Positions 52,273 to 61,876 of a stretch of 64,000 nucleotides of DNA are shown here, one piece after another. The stretch is from assembly GCF_014646375.1 (NCBI RefSeq), contig NZ_BMNI01000002.1, forward strand, positions 310,001-374,000, written 5' to 3'. Each line of letters opens with the position of its first letter. Position 1 is the first letter of the stretch. Made by a program: the position numbers and the translations under genes. The notes beneath the pieces are model-generated. The model was not told the origin of the DNA, did no database searches, and saw only the letters and a program-made list of their open reading frames with translations. This DNA comes from Nocardioides phosphati. GTDB taxonomy: Bacteria; Actinomycetota; Actinomycetes; Propionibacteriales; Nocardioidaceae.

Positions 52273-53202
52273 CTACTGGAAGCTGACGAAGTCCACCCGG
52301 GGACGGATCCGCATGACCTGGGCCGCCGAGAGCCGGGGCCGGTCCTCGTCGTAGAAGAGCTTGAAGCCCATCCGGAAGTCGCCGGGCCGCGCGACGGCGG
52401 CATAGGTGGCGAGCTTCTCGCGCGGGGTGCCGAAGCCGTCGACGTGCTGCACCTCGGCGAGGTGGCGCCGGTCCTCCACGCGGTGCGGGCCACGGAGCAT
52501 GTCGCGGCGGAACTGGTGGACGACGAAGAGCTTCTCGGGCAGGCGGCGGGCCTCCACCAGCTGCTCCAGCCAGCGGGAGGTCAGGTTGACCTCCCACGTC
52601 GTGACCGACCCGATGACACGGCCGGGCACCTCTCGACCGTGCATCCGCCACTCGGGGTCCAGTGCGAGGCCGACGTTGGGGTCGCGCAGTGCCCACTCCC
52701 AGCGCTTCGCGACGCTCGGGAAGTCGGCACGGCCGGGCTGCAGGTCGAGCACCAGCAGCGCGCCGGACCGCCGTGCGGCCTCGACCCACCGGCGTACGGC
52801 GGCGACGGGGACGTCGTGGTTGTAGTCACCGTCCGGACCGGGCTGGGAGTCGGCGACGGTGACGATCAGCTCGAAGACCGGCTGCGCAGCGAGCCCGGCC
52901 CGGCGGAACGGCGCGGCCGCGCGGCGTACGCGCGCGAAGGCCTGCTCCGGCGTCGACTCCCCCAGCACCCCGAGGACGGGCGTGCCGACGGTGCCGTAGT
53001 AGGCGACGAACATCCGGCCGTCGAAGAGCTCCGGGCGCCGCAGCGCGGGCGCGAGCGGAGGACGCGGCGCCTCGGCGGCCACCGTGCGGGGGTGCGTCGG
53101 CGCGGTGCCCGACGACGGGTCGACGGCCTGCGAGAGCGCGAGGAGCGCGACGAGGACGAGGGCCAGGCCGGTGAGGACCTGGTTGCGGATCGGACGGGCC
53201 AT
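52273..53202 (-). CDS. Membrane-anchored or exported conserved protein, possible TIM-barrel
   Basis: This 309-residue protein has an N-terminal membrane or signal segment (VLTGLALVLVALLALSQAV) and a long extracytoplasmic domain. Segments FVAYYGTVGTPVLGVLGE, LLVLDLQPGRADF, VGLALDPEWRM and MGFKLFYDEDRPRLS look like strands of a glycoside-hydrolase-like barrel, but no catalytic family is recognised. Its ATG shares one base with the stop of the GNAT gene, so it belongs to the ilvD transcript. Confidence 0.65.
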   Translation of the reverse strand: MARPIRNQVLTGLALVLVALLALSQAVDPSSGTAPTHPRTVAAEAPRPPLAPALRRPELFDGRMFVAYYGTVGTPVLGVLGESTPEQAFARVRRAAAPFRRAGLAAQPVFELIVTVADSQPGPDGDYNHDVPVAAVRRWVEAARRSGALLVLDLQPGRADFPSVAKRWEWALRDPNVGLALDPEWRMHGREVPGRVIGSVTTWEVNLTSRWLEQLVEARRLPEKLFVVHQFRRDMLRGPHRVEDRRHLAEVQHVDGFGTPREKLATYAAVARPGDFRMGFKLFYDEDRPRLSAAQVMRIRPRVDFVSFQ

Positions 53203-53894
53203 CAGCCGGCGCTGGCGGGCACGAGCGGTGTGCGCTGGCCGCCGTCGGCGTCGAAGTTCGCGGGGTCGAGCCAGGCCTCGTTGCGCGCCCGGAGCGCGGG
53301 CCACTCGGCGTCGGTGATCGAGAACCACGCGGAGTCGCGGTTGCGGCCCTTGACCACGCGGTGCTGGCGGAACGTGCCCTCGTAGCTGAAGCCCAGCCGC
53401 GCGGCAGCGCGGCGCGAGGGCTCGTTGAGGCTGTCGCACTTCCACTCGAGGCGGCGGTAGCCGAGGTCGTCGAAGGCGTGCGCCATGACCAGGTGGAACG
53501 CCTCCGTCGCCGCGCGCGTGCGGCTGAGCGAGGCACCGAGCAGGACCCAGCCGAGCTCGATGCTGCCGTTGACCGGGTCGACCGAGCAGAGGGCGAAGGT
53601 GCCCGCCACCCGGCCGTCCTCACCCACGAGCGCGTACGTCGCCGGGTCGGCCTCCAGGCGCGAGGCCATCAGCATCCAGAGCGCCGGCAGGTCCTTCGGC
53701 ATCACGGCCGGGAGGTACGTCCACCGTGAGCCGTCGTCGGGACCGCACGTCGCGGCGTACAGCTCGGCGTAGTCGGCGGAGCTGAGCGGCCGGAGCTCGG
53801 CATAGCGACCCGTGAGGGTCACCGGCTCCGGAAAGGGGCGCGGGGACCAGCCCGGGACCTCCGGGCCCACGGGCTGCTCGCTGGCGCCGGTCAC
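53202..53894 (-). CDS. GNAT acetyltransferase, RimJ/RimL-like
   Basis: This 230-residue protein has a GNAT fold of the RimJ type: [17 protein letters not shown] (about 25-41), [20 protein letters not shown] (CoA loop) and [20 protein letters not shown]. It may acetylate a protein N-terminus or a small substrate. GTG 53894 overlaps the ilvD stop by four bases (GTGA), so it is coupled to ilvD. Confidence 0.86.
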   Translation of the reverse strand: MTGASEQPVGPEVPGWSPRPFPEPVTLTGRYAELRPLSSADYAELYAATCGPDDGSRWTYLPAVMPKDLPALWMLMASRLEADPATYALVGEDGRVAGTFALCSVDPVNGSIELGWVLLGASLSRTRAATEAFHLVMAHAFDDLGYRRLEWKCDSLNEPSRRAAARLGFSYEGTFRQHRVVKGRNRDSAWFSITDAEWPALRARNEAWLDPANFDADGGQRTPLVPASAG

Positions 53895-55738
53895 TCGGGG
53901 ACGCGGCGGTAGGCGCCGTCGGAGGCGGAGGTCGCCATCGAGGCGTAGGCACGCAGGGCGGCGGAGACATAGCGGTCGCGGTTGGCCGGGGTGTACGGCT
54001 TCTCGCGCTTCTCCTGCTGCAGGCGACGCTCCATGAGCACGTGGTCCTCGACGTCGAGGTGGATCGTGCGCTTCGGGATGTCGATGGAGATCTGGTCGCC
54101 GTCCTCGACGAGCGCGATCAGGCCACCGCCTGCCGCCTCCGGCGAGATGTGGCCGATGCTCAGGCCACTGGAGCCACCGGAGAAGCGGCCGTCGGTGATC
54201 AGCGCGCACTTCTGCCCGAGACCCAGGCCCTTGAGGTACGACGTGGGGTAGAGCATCTCCTGCATGCCGGGGCCGCCCTTGGGGCCCTCGTAGCGGATGA
54301 CCACGACGTGGCCCTCCTTGACCTGCTTGGAGAGGATGCCGGTGACGGCGTCGTCCTGCGACTCGAAGACGATCGCCGTGCCGGTGAAGGTCAGGCACTC
54401 CTCGGGGACGCCGGCGGTCTTGACGACGCAGCCGTCGACGGCGATGTTGCCGGAGAGGATCGCCAGGCCGCCGTCGGCGGAGTAGGCGTGCTCGAAGTCG
54501 CGGATGCAGCCCTCGGCGGCGTCGGTGTCGAGCGTGCCCCAGACGTTCTCCGTCGAGAACGCCTCGGTGGTGCGGACGCCACCGGGAGCGGCCTGGAACA
54601 GGTCGAGGGCCTTCTGGGTGGCGGTGCCACTGCGGATGTCCCAGTCGGCCAGCCAGCTGTCGAGGTCGGGCGAGTGGACCGAGTGGACGTCCTCGTTGAG
54701 GGCGCCGCCGCGGCGGAGCTCACCGAGGAGCGCGGGGATGCCACCAGCGCGGTGGACGTCCTCCATGTGGAACTTCGGGCTGTTGGGGGCGACCTTGCTC
54801 AGGCAGGGCACGCGGCGCGAGATCGCGTCGATGTCGTGGACGTCGAACTCGAGCTCCGCCTCGCGGGCGGCAGCCAGCAGGTGGAGGACGGTGTTGGTCG
54901 AGCCGCCCATCGCGACGTCGAGGGCGACGGCGTTCTCGAAGGCGGCACGGCTCGCGATGGCGCGCGGCAGCACCGACTCGTCGTCGTTGTCGTAGTAGCG
55001 CTTGCAGAGGTCGACGACCAGGCGGCCGGCCTCCTCGAAGAGCGCGCGGCGCTTGGCGTGGGTCGCGAGCGTGGAGCCGTTGCCCGGGAGCGAGAGGCCG
55101 ATCGCCTCGGTCAGGCAGTTCATCGAGTTGGCGGTGAACATGCCGGAGCAGGAGCCGCAGGTGGGACACGCGGAGCGCTCGACGGTGTCGAGGACCTCGT
55201 CGCTGACCCGCTCGTCGACCGCGAGCACCATCGCGTCGACCAGGTCGAGCTTGGAGTGGACGATGCCCTCGATCGCGGTGGTCTTGCCGGCCTCCATCGG
55301 GCCGCCGGAGACGAAGACGACCGGGATGTTGAGACGCAGCGCGGCCAGCAGCATGCCGGGGGTGATCTTGTCGCAGTTGGAGATGCAGACGATCGCGTCG
55401 GCGCAGTGCGCCTGGACCATGTACTCGACCGCGTCGGCGATCAGCTCGCGGCTCGGGAGGCTGTAGAGCATGCCGCCGTGGCCCATCGCGATGCCGTCGT
55501 CGACAGCGATGGTGTTGAACTCCTTGGCGACGCCGCCGGCCTCCTTGACGGTCTCGGCGACGATCTTGCCGAGGTCACGGAGGTGGACGTGACCCGGCAC
55601 GAACTCGGTGAACGAGTTGGCGATCGCGATGATCGGCCTGCCGAAGTCGGAGTCGGTCATGCCGGTCGCGCGCCAGAGGGCGCGGGCACCGGCCATGTTG
55701 CGGCCGGACGTGGACGTGGCAGAGCGAAGCTGAGGCAT
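53891..55738 (-). CDS. ilvD: Dihydroxy-acid dehydratase
   Basis: IlvD dehydrates dihydroxy acids to the 2-keto acid precursors of Val, Ile and Leu. The 615-residue Fe-S enzyme has the cluster-ligand motifs [11 protein letters not shown] and [16 protein letters not shown] and the metal/Mg site [16 protein letters not shown] 55738 lies seven bases after TAACCT (55751-55746), suggesting a leaderless mRNA without an attenuator, unlike ilvB and cimA. Three coupled downstream genes of unrelated function follow. Confidence 0.97.
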   Translation of the reverse strand: MPQLRSATSTSGRNMAGARALWRATGMTDSDFGRPIIAIANSFTEFVPGHVHLRDLGKIVAETVKEAGGVAKEFNTIAVDDGIAMGHGGMLYSLPSRELIADAVEYMVQAHCADAIVCISNCDKITPGMLLAALRLNIPVVFVSGGPMEAGKTTAIEGIVHSKLDLVDAMVLAVDERVSDEVLDTVERSACPTCGSCSGMFTANSMNCLTEAIGLSLPGNGSTLATHAKRRALFEEAGRLVVDLCKRYYDNDDESVLPRAIASRAAFENAVALDVAMGGSTNTVLHLLAAAREAELEFDVHDIDAISRRVPCLSKVAPNSPKFHMEDVHRAGGIPALLGELRRGGALNEDVHSVHSPDLDSWLADWDIRSGTATQKALDLFQAAPGGVRTTEAFSTENVWGTLDTDAAEGCIRDFEHAYSADGGLAILSGNIAVDGCVVKTAGVPEECLTFTGTAIVFESQDDAVTGILSKQVKEGHVVVIRYEGPKGGPGMQEMLYPTSYLKGLGLGQKCALITDGRFSGGSSGLSIGHISPEAAGGGLIALVEDGDQISIDIPKRTIHLDVEDHVLMERRLQQEKREKPYTPANRDRYVSAALRAYASMATSASDGAYRRVPE

Positions 55739-55745
55739 GGGACCA

Positions 55746-55751
55746 AGGTTA
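55746..55751 (-). promoter_or_regulatory. ilvD -10 box, leaderless type
   Basis: TAACCT on the minus strand lies seven bases before ATG 55738. It is back to back with the cyclase gene promoter at 55778. Confidence 0.45.
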
Positions 55752-55777
55752 GTCGCCGCGTGGGCGCTCGGACTCGG

Positions 55778-55789
55778 TACCTTCTTCCC
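55778..55789 (+). promoter_or_regulatory. Leaderless-type -10 element of cyclase paralogue 2
   Basis: TACCTT (55778-55783) lies six bases before GTG 55790. The block TCGGTACCTTCT is repeated before paralogue 3. Confidence 0.5.
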
Positions 55790-57304
55790 GTGAGCACACC
55801 CTGGGGACCCGGCCGCACGGCCAGCCTCCCCCCGGCCGTCCAGGTCCGGATCCGGGCGGCGCTCGCCGTCCTCGCCATCAACCTGTTCGGGGCCGGCGGC
55901 ACCTTCCTGCTGACGATCCTCGTCGTGCCGCTCCCGGTGGTCTACGACGCCAACCAGGTCTGGCGCAACGCGCTCCTGCTCGTCCTGCTCCTGCCCGGGA
56001 TCGCGCTGTACGCCGTCGCCGGCGCACGCTGGGCGATCACGAACTCGCTCGGCTGGCTCGTCGAGCGGCGCCGCCCCTTCCCCGACGAGCAGCGCAACCT
56101 GCTGTCCATCCCGCGCCGGACCTTCCTGCTGCACGCGCTCGCGTGGGCGGCGGCCTGCGCGATCTTCGGCGGCTTCAACGCCGTGTACGACGCCCGGCTC
56201 GGCTTCGTCGTCGCCACCATCACCGCGCTGTCCGGGCTCGTCGCAGCATCGGTGGCGTACCTCGTGACCGAGCGGCTGCTGCGCCCGGTGATCCGCAACG
56301 CCCTGCGCCGCGGCGTACCCGAGCGCCTGCGGGTGCGCACGGTGGCGGCGCGCACGCTCTTCGCCTGGCTCCTCGGCACCGGCGTGCCGCTCCTCGGACT
56401 CGCGATCGTGGGCGTCAACACGCTCCTCGACAGCGTGCTCGTCTCCGTGCACCAGCTCGCGATCACGATGTTCGTGCTCGGGCTGATGACGCTGCTGATC
56501 GGCGGCGCGACGACCTACCTCGCGGCGCGCGCGACCTCGGACCCGGTGCGGAGCCTCCGCGCGTCGTTCGCGGCCGTCTCGCACGGCGACTTCGGCCAGA
56601 CGGTCGCGGTCGACGACGCCACCGAGATCGGCCTGCTGCAGGCGAGCTACAACACGATGGTCACCGGCCTGCGCGAGCGCGAGCGGCTGCGCGACCTCTT
56701 CGGCCGCCACGTCGGCGGCGAGGTCGCCCGCACCGCCCTCGAGGGCACCGTCCAGCTCGGCGGCGAGGCCCGGCGCGTGGCGATCCTCTTCGTCGACATC
56801 ATCGGCGTCGGCGAGATCGCCCACGACCGTGCGCCTGCCGACGTCGTACGCCTGCTCAACCGGTTCCTCGAGATCGTGGTCGAGGTGGTCCACGAGCACG
56901 GCGGATGGATCAACAAGTTCGAGGACGACGGCGTGCTCGCCATCTGGGGCGCGCCGACCGAGGTCGACGCCATGGAGGCGCAGGCGCTCCGCGCGGCGCG
57001 CGTCATGGCCGAGCGGCTGCGCGCGGAGATCACCGAGCTCGACGCGGGCATCGGGGTCTCCGCCGGCACCGCCGTCGCCGGCAACGTCGGGGCAGCGCAG
57101 CGCTACGAGTACACCGTCATCGGCGACCCCGTGAACGAGGCGGCCCGGCTGACCGACCTGGCCAAGCAGCGGCGCGGGCGCGTGGCCGCGAACGCCGAGA
57201 TGCTCGCGGTCGCGGGCGACGAGGCCGACCACTGGCGAGAACGCCGCCCGGTAGAGCTGCGCGGGCGCGGTGCCACCACGCGCCTCGCCACTCCCCTCTC
57301 CTGA
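55790..57304 (+). CDS. Membrane class III adenylate cyclase (6TM-HAMP-CHD), paralogue 2
   Basis: This 504-residue protein has six membrane helices (about 20-250), a HAMP domain ([20 protein letters not shown]) and a cyclase domain from about 325. Metal Asp residues are kept in LFVDIIGVG and [13 protein letters not shown], adenine-site Lys and Asp in NKFE and IGDPVN, and Asn/Arg in VNEAARL. The loop after the first Asp reads GVGEI instead of the usual GST. Paralogue 3 follows 68 bases downstream with its own promoter, pointing to tandem duplication. Confidence 0.88.
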   Translation: MSTPWGPGRTASLPPAVQVRIRAALAVLAINLFGAGGTFLLTILVVPLPVVYDANQVWRNALLLVLLLPGIALYAVAGARWAITNSLGWLVERRRPFPDEQRNLLSIPRRTFLLHALAWAAACAIFGGFNAVYDARLGFVVATITALSGLVAASVAYLVTERLLRPVIRNALRRGVPERLRVRTVAARTLFAWLLGTGVPLLGLAIVGVNTLLDSVLVSVHQLAITMFVLGLMTLLIGGATTYLAARATSDPVRSLRASFAAVSHGDFGQTVAVDDATEIGLLQASYNTMVTGLRERERLRDLFGRHVGGEVARTALEGTVQLGGEARRVAILFVDIIGVGEIAHDRAPADVVRLLNRFLEIVVEVVHEHGGWINKFEDDGVLAIWGAPTEVDAMEAQALRAARVMAERLRAEITELDAGIGVSAGTAVAGNVGAAQRYEYTVIGDPVNEAARLTDLAKQRRGRVAANAEMLAVAGDEADHWRERRPVELRGRGATTRLATPLS

Positions 57305-57360
57305 GACCTGCCTGATCGCTGAGTCCCGTCGGTCGTGCGCCGGATGTCGGCAAGGGTCGG

Positions 57361-57372
57361 TACCTTCTCCCT
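57361..57372 (+). promoter_or_regulatory. Leaderless-type -10 element of cyclase paralogue 3
   Basis: TACCTT (57361-57366) and six bases precede GTG 57373, copying the arrangement of paralogue 2. Confidence 0.5.
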
Positions 57373-58908
57373 GTGACGCTCAGGGACGAGATCCGCCGCC
57401 GCTACATGGCGCAGCCGCTCGTCCGCCGCACCCACGTGGTCTCGAGCGTCGCGCTCGTGACGATCAACCTCGCGGGCGCGCTGATCGTCTTCGGCCTCAT
57501 CGCCTTCGTGATCCCGCTCCCTGTCGAGATCCAGAACTCCTGGTTGACGGCCAACCTCCTGCTGATCCTCGCGCTCACGATCCCCACGCTCATCTACGGC
57601 TTCGCGTGCATGCTCCTGCTCAACCGTCCCGTACTGAGGTGGGTGCGTGCTCGCCGCGCCCCGACCGACGCCGAGAAGCTGTGGCTCCTGGCCATCCCCC
57701 GCTGGACGCTCGTCTACCACGCGATCGGGTGGCTGCTGGCGGTCGGCATCTTCGCCGGCTTCAACGGAGCTCGCTACACGACCGACGTCGCGCTGATCAT
57801 CGCCCAGGTCGTCGCCCTGGCCGGCGTCAGCGCCAGCGCGCTGGCCTATCTGGTCAGCGAGCGCCTCCTCCGCGGCTTCGCGAGCGTTGCGCTGCGCACC
57901 GGCGTCCCCGAGCGGATGCGGGTGCAGACGGTCGTGACCCGCACGATGTTCGCGTGGGGCCTGGGCACCGCGGCGCCCGTCGCCGGCCTCGTCCTCGTCG
58001 GCAACCGGCTGCTCACCGACGACACTGGCGCCGAGGTCCGTCCGGTCGCCCGCACCATCGTCATCCTCGCCGCCATCGCCTTCTTCGTCGGCGGCGTGAT
58101 GATCGTGCTCGCCGCGCGGGCGACCTCCGACCCCGTCCGGCAGCTCCGCCTCGCCCTCGCCCAGGTCGAGCGCGGTGACCTCGGCGCGACACTGCCGGTG
58201 TACGACGCCACCGAGATCGGCCTCCTCCAGTCGGGCTTCAACGAGATGGCCGAGGGCCTGCGCGAACGCGAGCGGATGCGCGACCTCTTCGACCGCCACG
58301 TCGGCGGCGACGTGGCCCGGGCTGCGTTGCGTGGCGGCGTGCAGCTGGGGGGCGAGGCGCGCTACGGCGGCATCCTCTTCGCCGACGTCATCGGCTCGAC
58401 GGCGCTGGCGACCGAGCGCGAGCCGGCCGATGTCGTCGCGCTCCTCAACCGGTTCTTCGAGATCGTCATCGACGTCGTGCACGCCCACGGCGGCTGGATC
58501 AACAAGTTCGAAGGCGACGCGGCCCTCGCCGTGTGGGGCATCCCCCTGCCGGTCGACGACCTCGAGGCCCACATCCTCGCCGCCGCCCGCGAGCTGGGGG
58601 CGCGCCTGCAGGAGGAGCTCCCCGAGGTCCCCGCCGGCATCGGCGTGGCGGCCGGCGAGATGGTGGCCGGCAACGTCGGGGTCGCCGAGCGCTACGAGTA
58701 CACCGTGATCGGCGACCCTGTCACCGAGGCCTCCCGCCTCTCCGAGGTCGCGAAGAAGTTCCCCGGGCGCGTGGTCGCCAACGCCGTCCTCCTCGACGCC
58801 GCCGGCGACGAGGCCACCCACTGGGAGCACAAGAACGCCGTCCGCGCCCGCGGTCGCCAGGCCGAGACGGCGATCGCGGTCACCCGCGCGTCGGAAGACC
58901 TGCCCTAG
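57373..58908 (+). CDS. Membrane class III cyclase (6TM-HAMP-CHD), paralogue 3 with altered active site
   Basis: This 511-residue paralogue has six membrane helices (about 20-255), HAMP ([20 protein letters not shown]) and a cyclase domain from about 325. The two metal Asp residues ([20 protein letters not shown]) and the adenine-site Lys and Asp are present. In the transition-state motif, however, VNEAARL of the paralogues is VTEASRL, so the Asn is replaced by Thr while the Arg remains. That Asn contributes to catalysis in studied class III cyclases, so activity may be reduced or depend on a heterodimer (inference). Confidence 0.88.
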   Translation: MTLRDEIRRRYMAQPLVRRTHVVSSVALVTINLAGALIVFGLIAFVIPLPVEIQNSWLTANLLLILALTIPTLIYGFACMLLLNRPVLRWVRARRAPTDAEKLWLLAIPRWTLVYHAIGWLLAVGIFAGFNGARYTTDVALIIAQVVALAGVSASALAYLVSERLLRGFASVALRTGVPERMRVQTVVTRTMFAWGLGTAAPVAGLVLVGNRLLTDDTGAEVRPVARTIVILAAIAFFVGGVMIVLAARATSDPVRQLRLALAQVERGDLGATLPVYDATEIGLLQSGFNEMAEGLRERERMRDLFDRHVGGDVARAALRGGVQLGGEARYGGILFADVIGSTALATEREPADVVALLNRFFEIVIDVVHAHGGWINKFEGDAALAVWGIPLPVDDLEAHILAAARELGARLQEELPEVPAGIGVAAGEMVAGNVGVAERYEYTVIGDPVTEASRLSEVAKKFPGRVVANAVLLDAAGDEATHWEHKNAVRARGRQAETAIAVTRASEDLP

Positions 58909-58939
58909 CTGGAGAGCGGCGATTTCGCGCGCGTCGAGG

Positions 58940-58968
58940 TTGGCGTGTCAGCGCGGCGTCACTACCCT
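58940..58968 (+). promoter_or_regulatory. Promoter upstream of a small ORF
   Basis: TTGGCG (58940-58945), 17 bases, TACCCT (58963-58968) is one of the best consensus promoters in the window. It lies 42 bases before TTG 59010. Confidence 0.5.
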
Positions 58969-59009
58969 CGAAATGTCCTGATTCACCGACACCCGAGCGA
59001 GCCCCCGCC

Positions 59010-59225
59010 TTGGTCTTCCAGATCCCCCGCCAGCGCGTCGCCGCCCTCGTCGACTCGTGGGCCACGGCCGCGCAGCAGCAGGCGTGCCGCAACGCGATGG
59101 TCGCCAGCACGGCCCTCGCCCGGACCCGCGCGCAGCGGATCGTCGTCGAGGAGTTCCTGGCCGCGCGGCTCGGCCATCGCGACGCCGCCTCCAGCACGGA
59201 CGACGCCGTGCAGGAGCAGGCCTGA
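59010..59225 (+). CDS. Possible 71-residue protein
   Basis: From TTG 59010 the frame reads MVFQIPRQRVAALVDSWATA and continues as an Ala-rich, mostly helical polypeptide ending in an acidic tail (DDAVQEQA). There is no better start codon and no recognised family. A good promoter upstream and the absence of a competing gene support it; no Shine-Dalgarno sequence is clear. Confidence 0.4.
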   Translation: MVFQIPRQRVAALVDSWATAAQQQACRNAMVASTALARTRAQRIVVEEFLAARLGHRDAASSTDDAVQEQA

Positions 59226-59352
59226 GGTTCACGGCGGGGCCCGCCGCCGGCGCCCTCCCTCCCGCGCGCCGGTGGCAGACCCGCCGCTCCGAGCGTGCCA
59301 TGAACTCTCGTCCTTCACGGGCGGTTTCGGTGAACTCACCCGGGGCTGCACC

Positions 59353-60207
59353 GTGATCCGCACGGAGCACGACGAGGACCTCGTCGCGCGCCTCGTGTCG
59401 GTGCGCGAGGTCGACGGCGTGCGCGCCGGCTCCGCCCTGCTCACCGTGGGCGACCGGCTCCTGGTCGTCGGCGACGACGCGCACGCCGTGACGCTCGTCG
59501 ACCCCGCCACGGGCAGCGTCCACCACCAGGCCCTCGCCGGCGACGGACGGCGGCTCGAGAAGTCGCGCAAGCCCGACTACGAGGCCGCGTTCCGCGACGG
59601 CGACGACATCTGGCTGCTCGGCTCGGGCTCGCTCTCCAACCGCTGGCTCGGCACGCGCCTGCCGCGTGCCGGTGAGGGGCGCGCGAGCGCCCACGACCTG
59701 ACCGCCCTCTACGCCGCACTGTCCGTCGCGCTCGGCGAGGCGCCCAACATCGAGGGCGCCGTCGTCGTCGACGGCGTGCTCCGGCTCTGCCACCGGGCCA
59801 CGGGCTCCTCCCCCGATGTCCTCCTCGATCTCTCAGCCCGGGTGCTGCACGACGGGCGCCCCCGGGTCGAGCGGACCGTGACGGTCGAGCCGGCGGTACT
59901 GGACGGCGTACCTGCGCACGTGACGGACCTCGCGGCCCTGCCGGACGGGCGCCTGGCGTTCCTCGCGGCCGCCGAGGACACCGACGACCCGGTGGTGGAC
60001 GGGCCGGTCGCCGGCGCGGCGTTCGGGGTGATCGATGGCGAACGTGCCCGGTGGACTCCCCTACTCGGGCTCGACGGAACGCCGAGCACCCTGAAGGCCG
60101 AGGGCCTCGTCGTCGACCCCGACCTGCGCGGGGGCTGGGCGGTCACCGATCGCGACGACCCCGGCCTCGCCGCCCAGCTCTGCCGCCTCGAGCTCACCGG
60201 CATCTGA
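59353..60207 (+). CDS. Uncharacterised protein, beta-propeller-like
   Basis: This 284-residue soluble protein is rich in short beta strands and Asp/Gly turns. The motif KSRKPDYEAAFRDGDDIWLLG (first half near 70), SNRWLGTRL and a C-terminal KAEGLVVDPDLRGGWAVTD resemble uncharacterised beta-propeller-type proteins of the esterase-like phytase/DUF6929 kind. I cannot assign an activity. GTG 59353 matches the beginning of the folded region. Confidence 0.6.
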   Translation: MIRTEHDEDLVARLVSVREVDGVRAGSALLTVGDRLLVVGDDAHAVTLVDPATGSVHHQALAGDGRRLEKSRKPDYEAAFRDGDDIWLLGSGSLSNRWLGTRLPRAGEGRASAHDLTALYAALSVALGEAPNIEGAVVVDGVLRLCHRATGSSPDVLLDLSARVLHDGRPRVERTVTVEPAVLDGVPAHVTDLAALPDGRLAFLAAAEDTDDPVVDGPVAGAAFGVIDGERARWTPLLGLDGTPSTLKAEGLVVDPDLRGGWAVTDRDDPGLAAQLCRLELTGI

Positions 60208-60232
60208 GCCCCGCTCGAGCCCCAGGCCGTAC

Positions 60233-60370
60233 GCCGAGGCGGCACATGGTGTGCGGCGAGATGGCAGATCCGGAGTGCCGAGAGGGCGCACGTGGGTCAG
60301 ATCGACTCCACGTGCACCCTCTCGCCGCGCAACTTCTGCCGTCTCGGCACACCAGATGTGCCGCCTCGGC
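60233..60370. repeat. Compound nested inverted repeats between convergent genes
   Basis: Outer arms GCCGAGGCGGCACAT (60233-60247) and its complement (60356-60370) continue as GGTGTG/CACACC. Inner arms of 16 bases (60280-60295 and 60308-60323, one mismatch, with CCACGTG at the centre) form a second stem. A third pairing, GTGCCGAGA/TCTCGGCAC, competes with the outer stem. It separates the 59353 gene from gatB. Confidence 0.75.
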
Positions 60371-60379
60371 GGGGGCGGG

Positions 60380-61876
60380 TCAGCTCAGGCCGAGCTTCTC
60401 CAGGATCAGCTCGCGGGCGCGGCCGGCGTCGGCCTGGCCGCGCGTGGCCTTCATGACGGCGCCCATGATCGCGCCGATCGCGCCCATGTTGCCGCCCTTG
60501 ATCTTCTCGACCAGGTCGGGCTGGGCGGCCAGCGCATCGTCGATCGCGGCGATGAGCGGGCCGTCGTCGGAGACGAGGGCCAGGCCGCGCTTCTCGATGA
60601 TCTCCTCGGGCGTGCCCTCGTCGGCGATCAGGCCGTCGAAGACCTGGCGGGCCAGCTTGTCGTTGATCGTCTTCGCGTCGACCAGCTTCTGCACGGCGGC
60701 GACCTGCGCCGGCGTGACGCCGACCTCGGCCAGCTCGACGCCGGCGTCGTTGGCGCGGCGGAGGAGCTCGGCGACCCACCACTTGCGGGCCGACTGCGGG
60801 GCGACGCCCTCGCCGACGGTCGCCTCGATCAGCGGCAGCGCACCGGCGGCCCAGACGTCGCGCATCTCGAGGTCGGTGAAGCCGTACTCCACCTGCAGGC
60901 GGGTCTTCTTCGCCGTGGGGTTCTCCGGGAGGGTGCCGCGGAGCTCCTCGACCCACTCGCGGGACGGGGCGACGGGCACGAGGTCCGGCTCGGGGAAGTA
61001 GCGGTAGTCCTCGGCGTCGGACTTCTCGCGACCCGAGGTGGTCTCGCCGGTGTCCTCGTGGAAGTGGCGGGTCTCCTGCACGACCTTGCCGCCCTCGTTG
61101 AGGATGCCCGCATGGCGCGAGACCTCGAAGCGGACCGCGCGCTCGACGGAGCGGAGCGAGTTGACGTTCTTGGTCTCGCTGCGGGTGCCGAGCTTGTCGG
61201 AGCCCTTCGGCGCGAGCGAGAGGTTCACGTCGGCACGGATCGAGCCCTGGTCCATGCGGGCGTCGGAGACGCCGAGCGCGACGATCAGGTCGCGCAGCTG
61301 CGCGACGTACGCCTTGGCGACCAGCGGGGCCTTCTCACCGGCACCGATGATCGGCTTGGTGACGATCTCGATGAGGGGGATGCCGGCGCGGTTGTAGTCG
61401 ACCAGCGAGTAGTCGGCACCGTGGATCCGGCCGGTGGCGCCACCCACGTGGAGCGACTTGCCGGTGTCCTCCTCCATGTGCGCGCGCTCGATCTCGACGC
61501 GGAAGGTCTCGCCCTCCACCTCGACGTCCATGTAGCCCTCGAACGCGATCGGCTCGTCGTACTGGCTGGTCTGGAAGTTCTTCGGCATGTCCGGGTAGAA
61601 GTAGTTCTTCCGGGCGAAGCGGCACCACTCGGCGATCTCGCAGTTGAGCGCGAGGCCGATGCGGATCGCGGACTCGACCGCCTTGTGGTTGACCACGGGC
61701 AGCGCGCCGGGCAGGCCCAGGCAGGTCGGGCAGACCTGGGTGTTGGGCTCGGCGCCGAACTCCGTCGGGCAGCCGCAGAACATCTTCGAGTTGGTGTTGA
61801 GCTCGACGTGGACCTCGAGGCCCATGGCCGGGTCGTACGCCGCGAGCGCCTTGTCGAACGGAACGAGGGTCGTCAT
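60380..61876 (-). CDS. gatB: Asp/Glu-tRNA amidotransferase subunit B
   Basis: GatB phosphorylates and amidates mischarged Glu-tRNA-Gln (and Asp-tRNA-Asn) using ammonia from GatA. The 498-residue protein has the zinc cysteines FCGCPTEFG and CPTCLGLPG, the signature [15 protein letters not shown], and a C-terminal YqeY-like tRNA-binding tail ending [12 protein letters not shown] 61876 overlaps the gatA stop by four bases. Confidence 0.97.
   Translation of the reverse strand: MTTLVPFDKALAAYDPAMGLEVHVELNTNSKMFCGCPTEFGAEPNTQVCPTCLGLPGALPVVNHKAVESAIRIGLALNCEIAEWCRFARKNYFYPDMPKNFQTSQYDEPIAFEGYMDVEVEGETFRVEIERAHMEEDTGKSLHVGGATGRIHGADYSLVDYNRAGIPLIEIVTKPIIGAGEKAPLVAKAYVAQLRDLIVALGVSDARMDQGSIRADVNLSLAPKGSDKLGTRSETKNVNSLRSVERAVRFEVSRHAGILNEGGKVVQETRHFHEDTGETTSGREKSDAEDYRYFPEPDLVPVAPSREWVEELRGTLPENPTAKKTRLQVEYGFTDLEMRDVWAAGALPLIEATVGEGVAPQSARKWWVAELLRRANDAGVELAEVGVTPAQVAAVQKLVDAKTINDKLARQVFDGLIADEGTPEEIIEKRGLALVSDDGPLIAAIDDALAAQPDLVEKIKGGNMGAIGAIMGAVMKATRGQADAGRARELILEKLGLS

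Noticed and set aside
53891..57304. Very long frames of over 1000 codons on both strands
   Set aside because: They are ilvD (minus) and cyclase paralogue 2 (plus) extended through the antisense of each other. Promoters and family starts place the real beginnings at 55738 and 55790.
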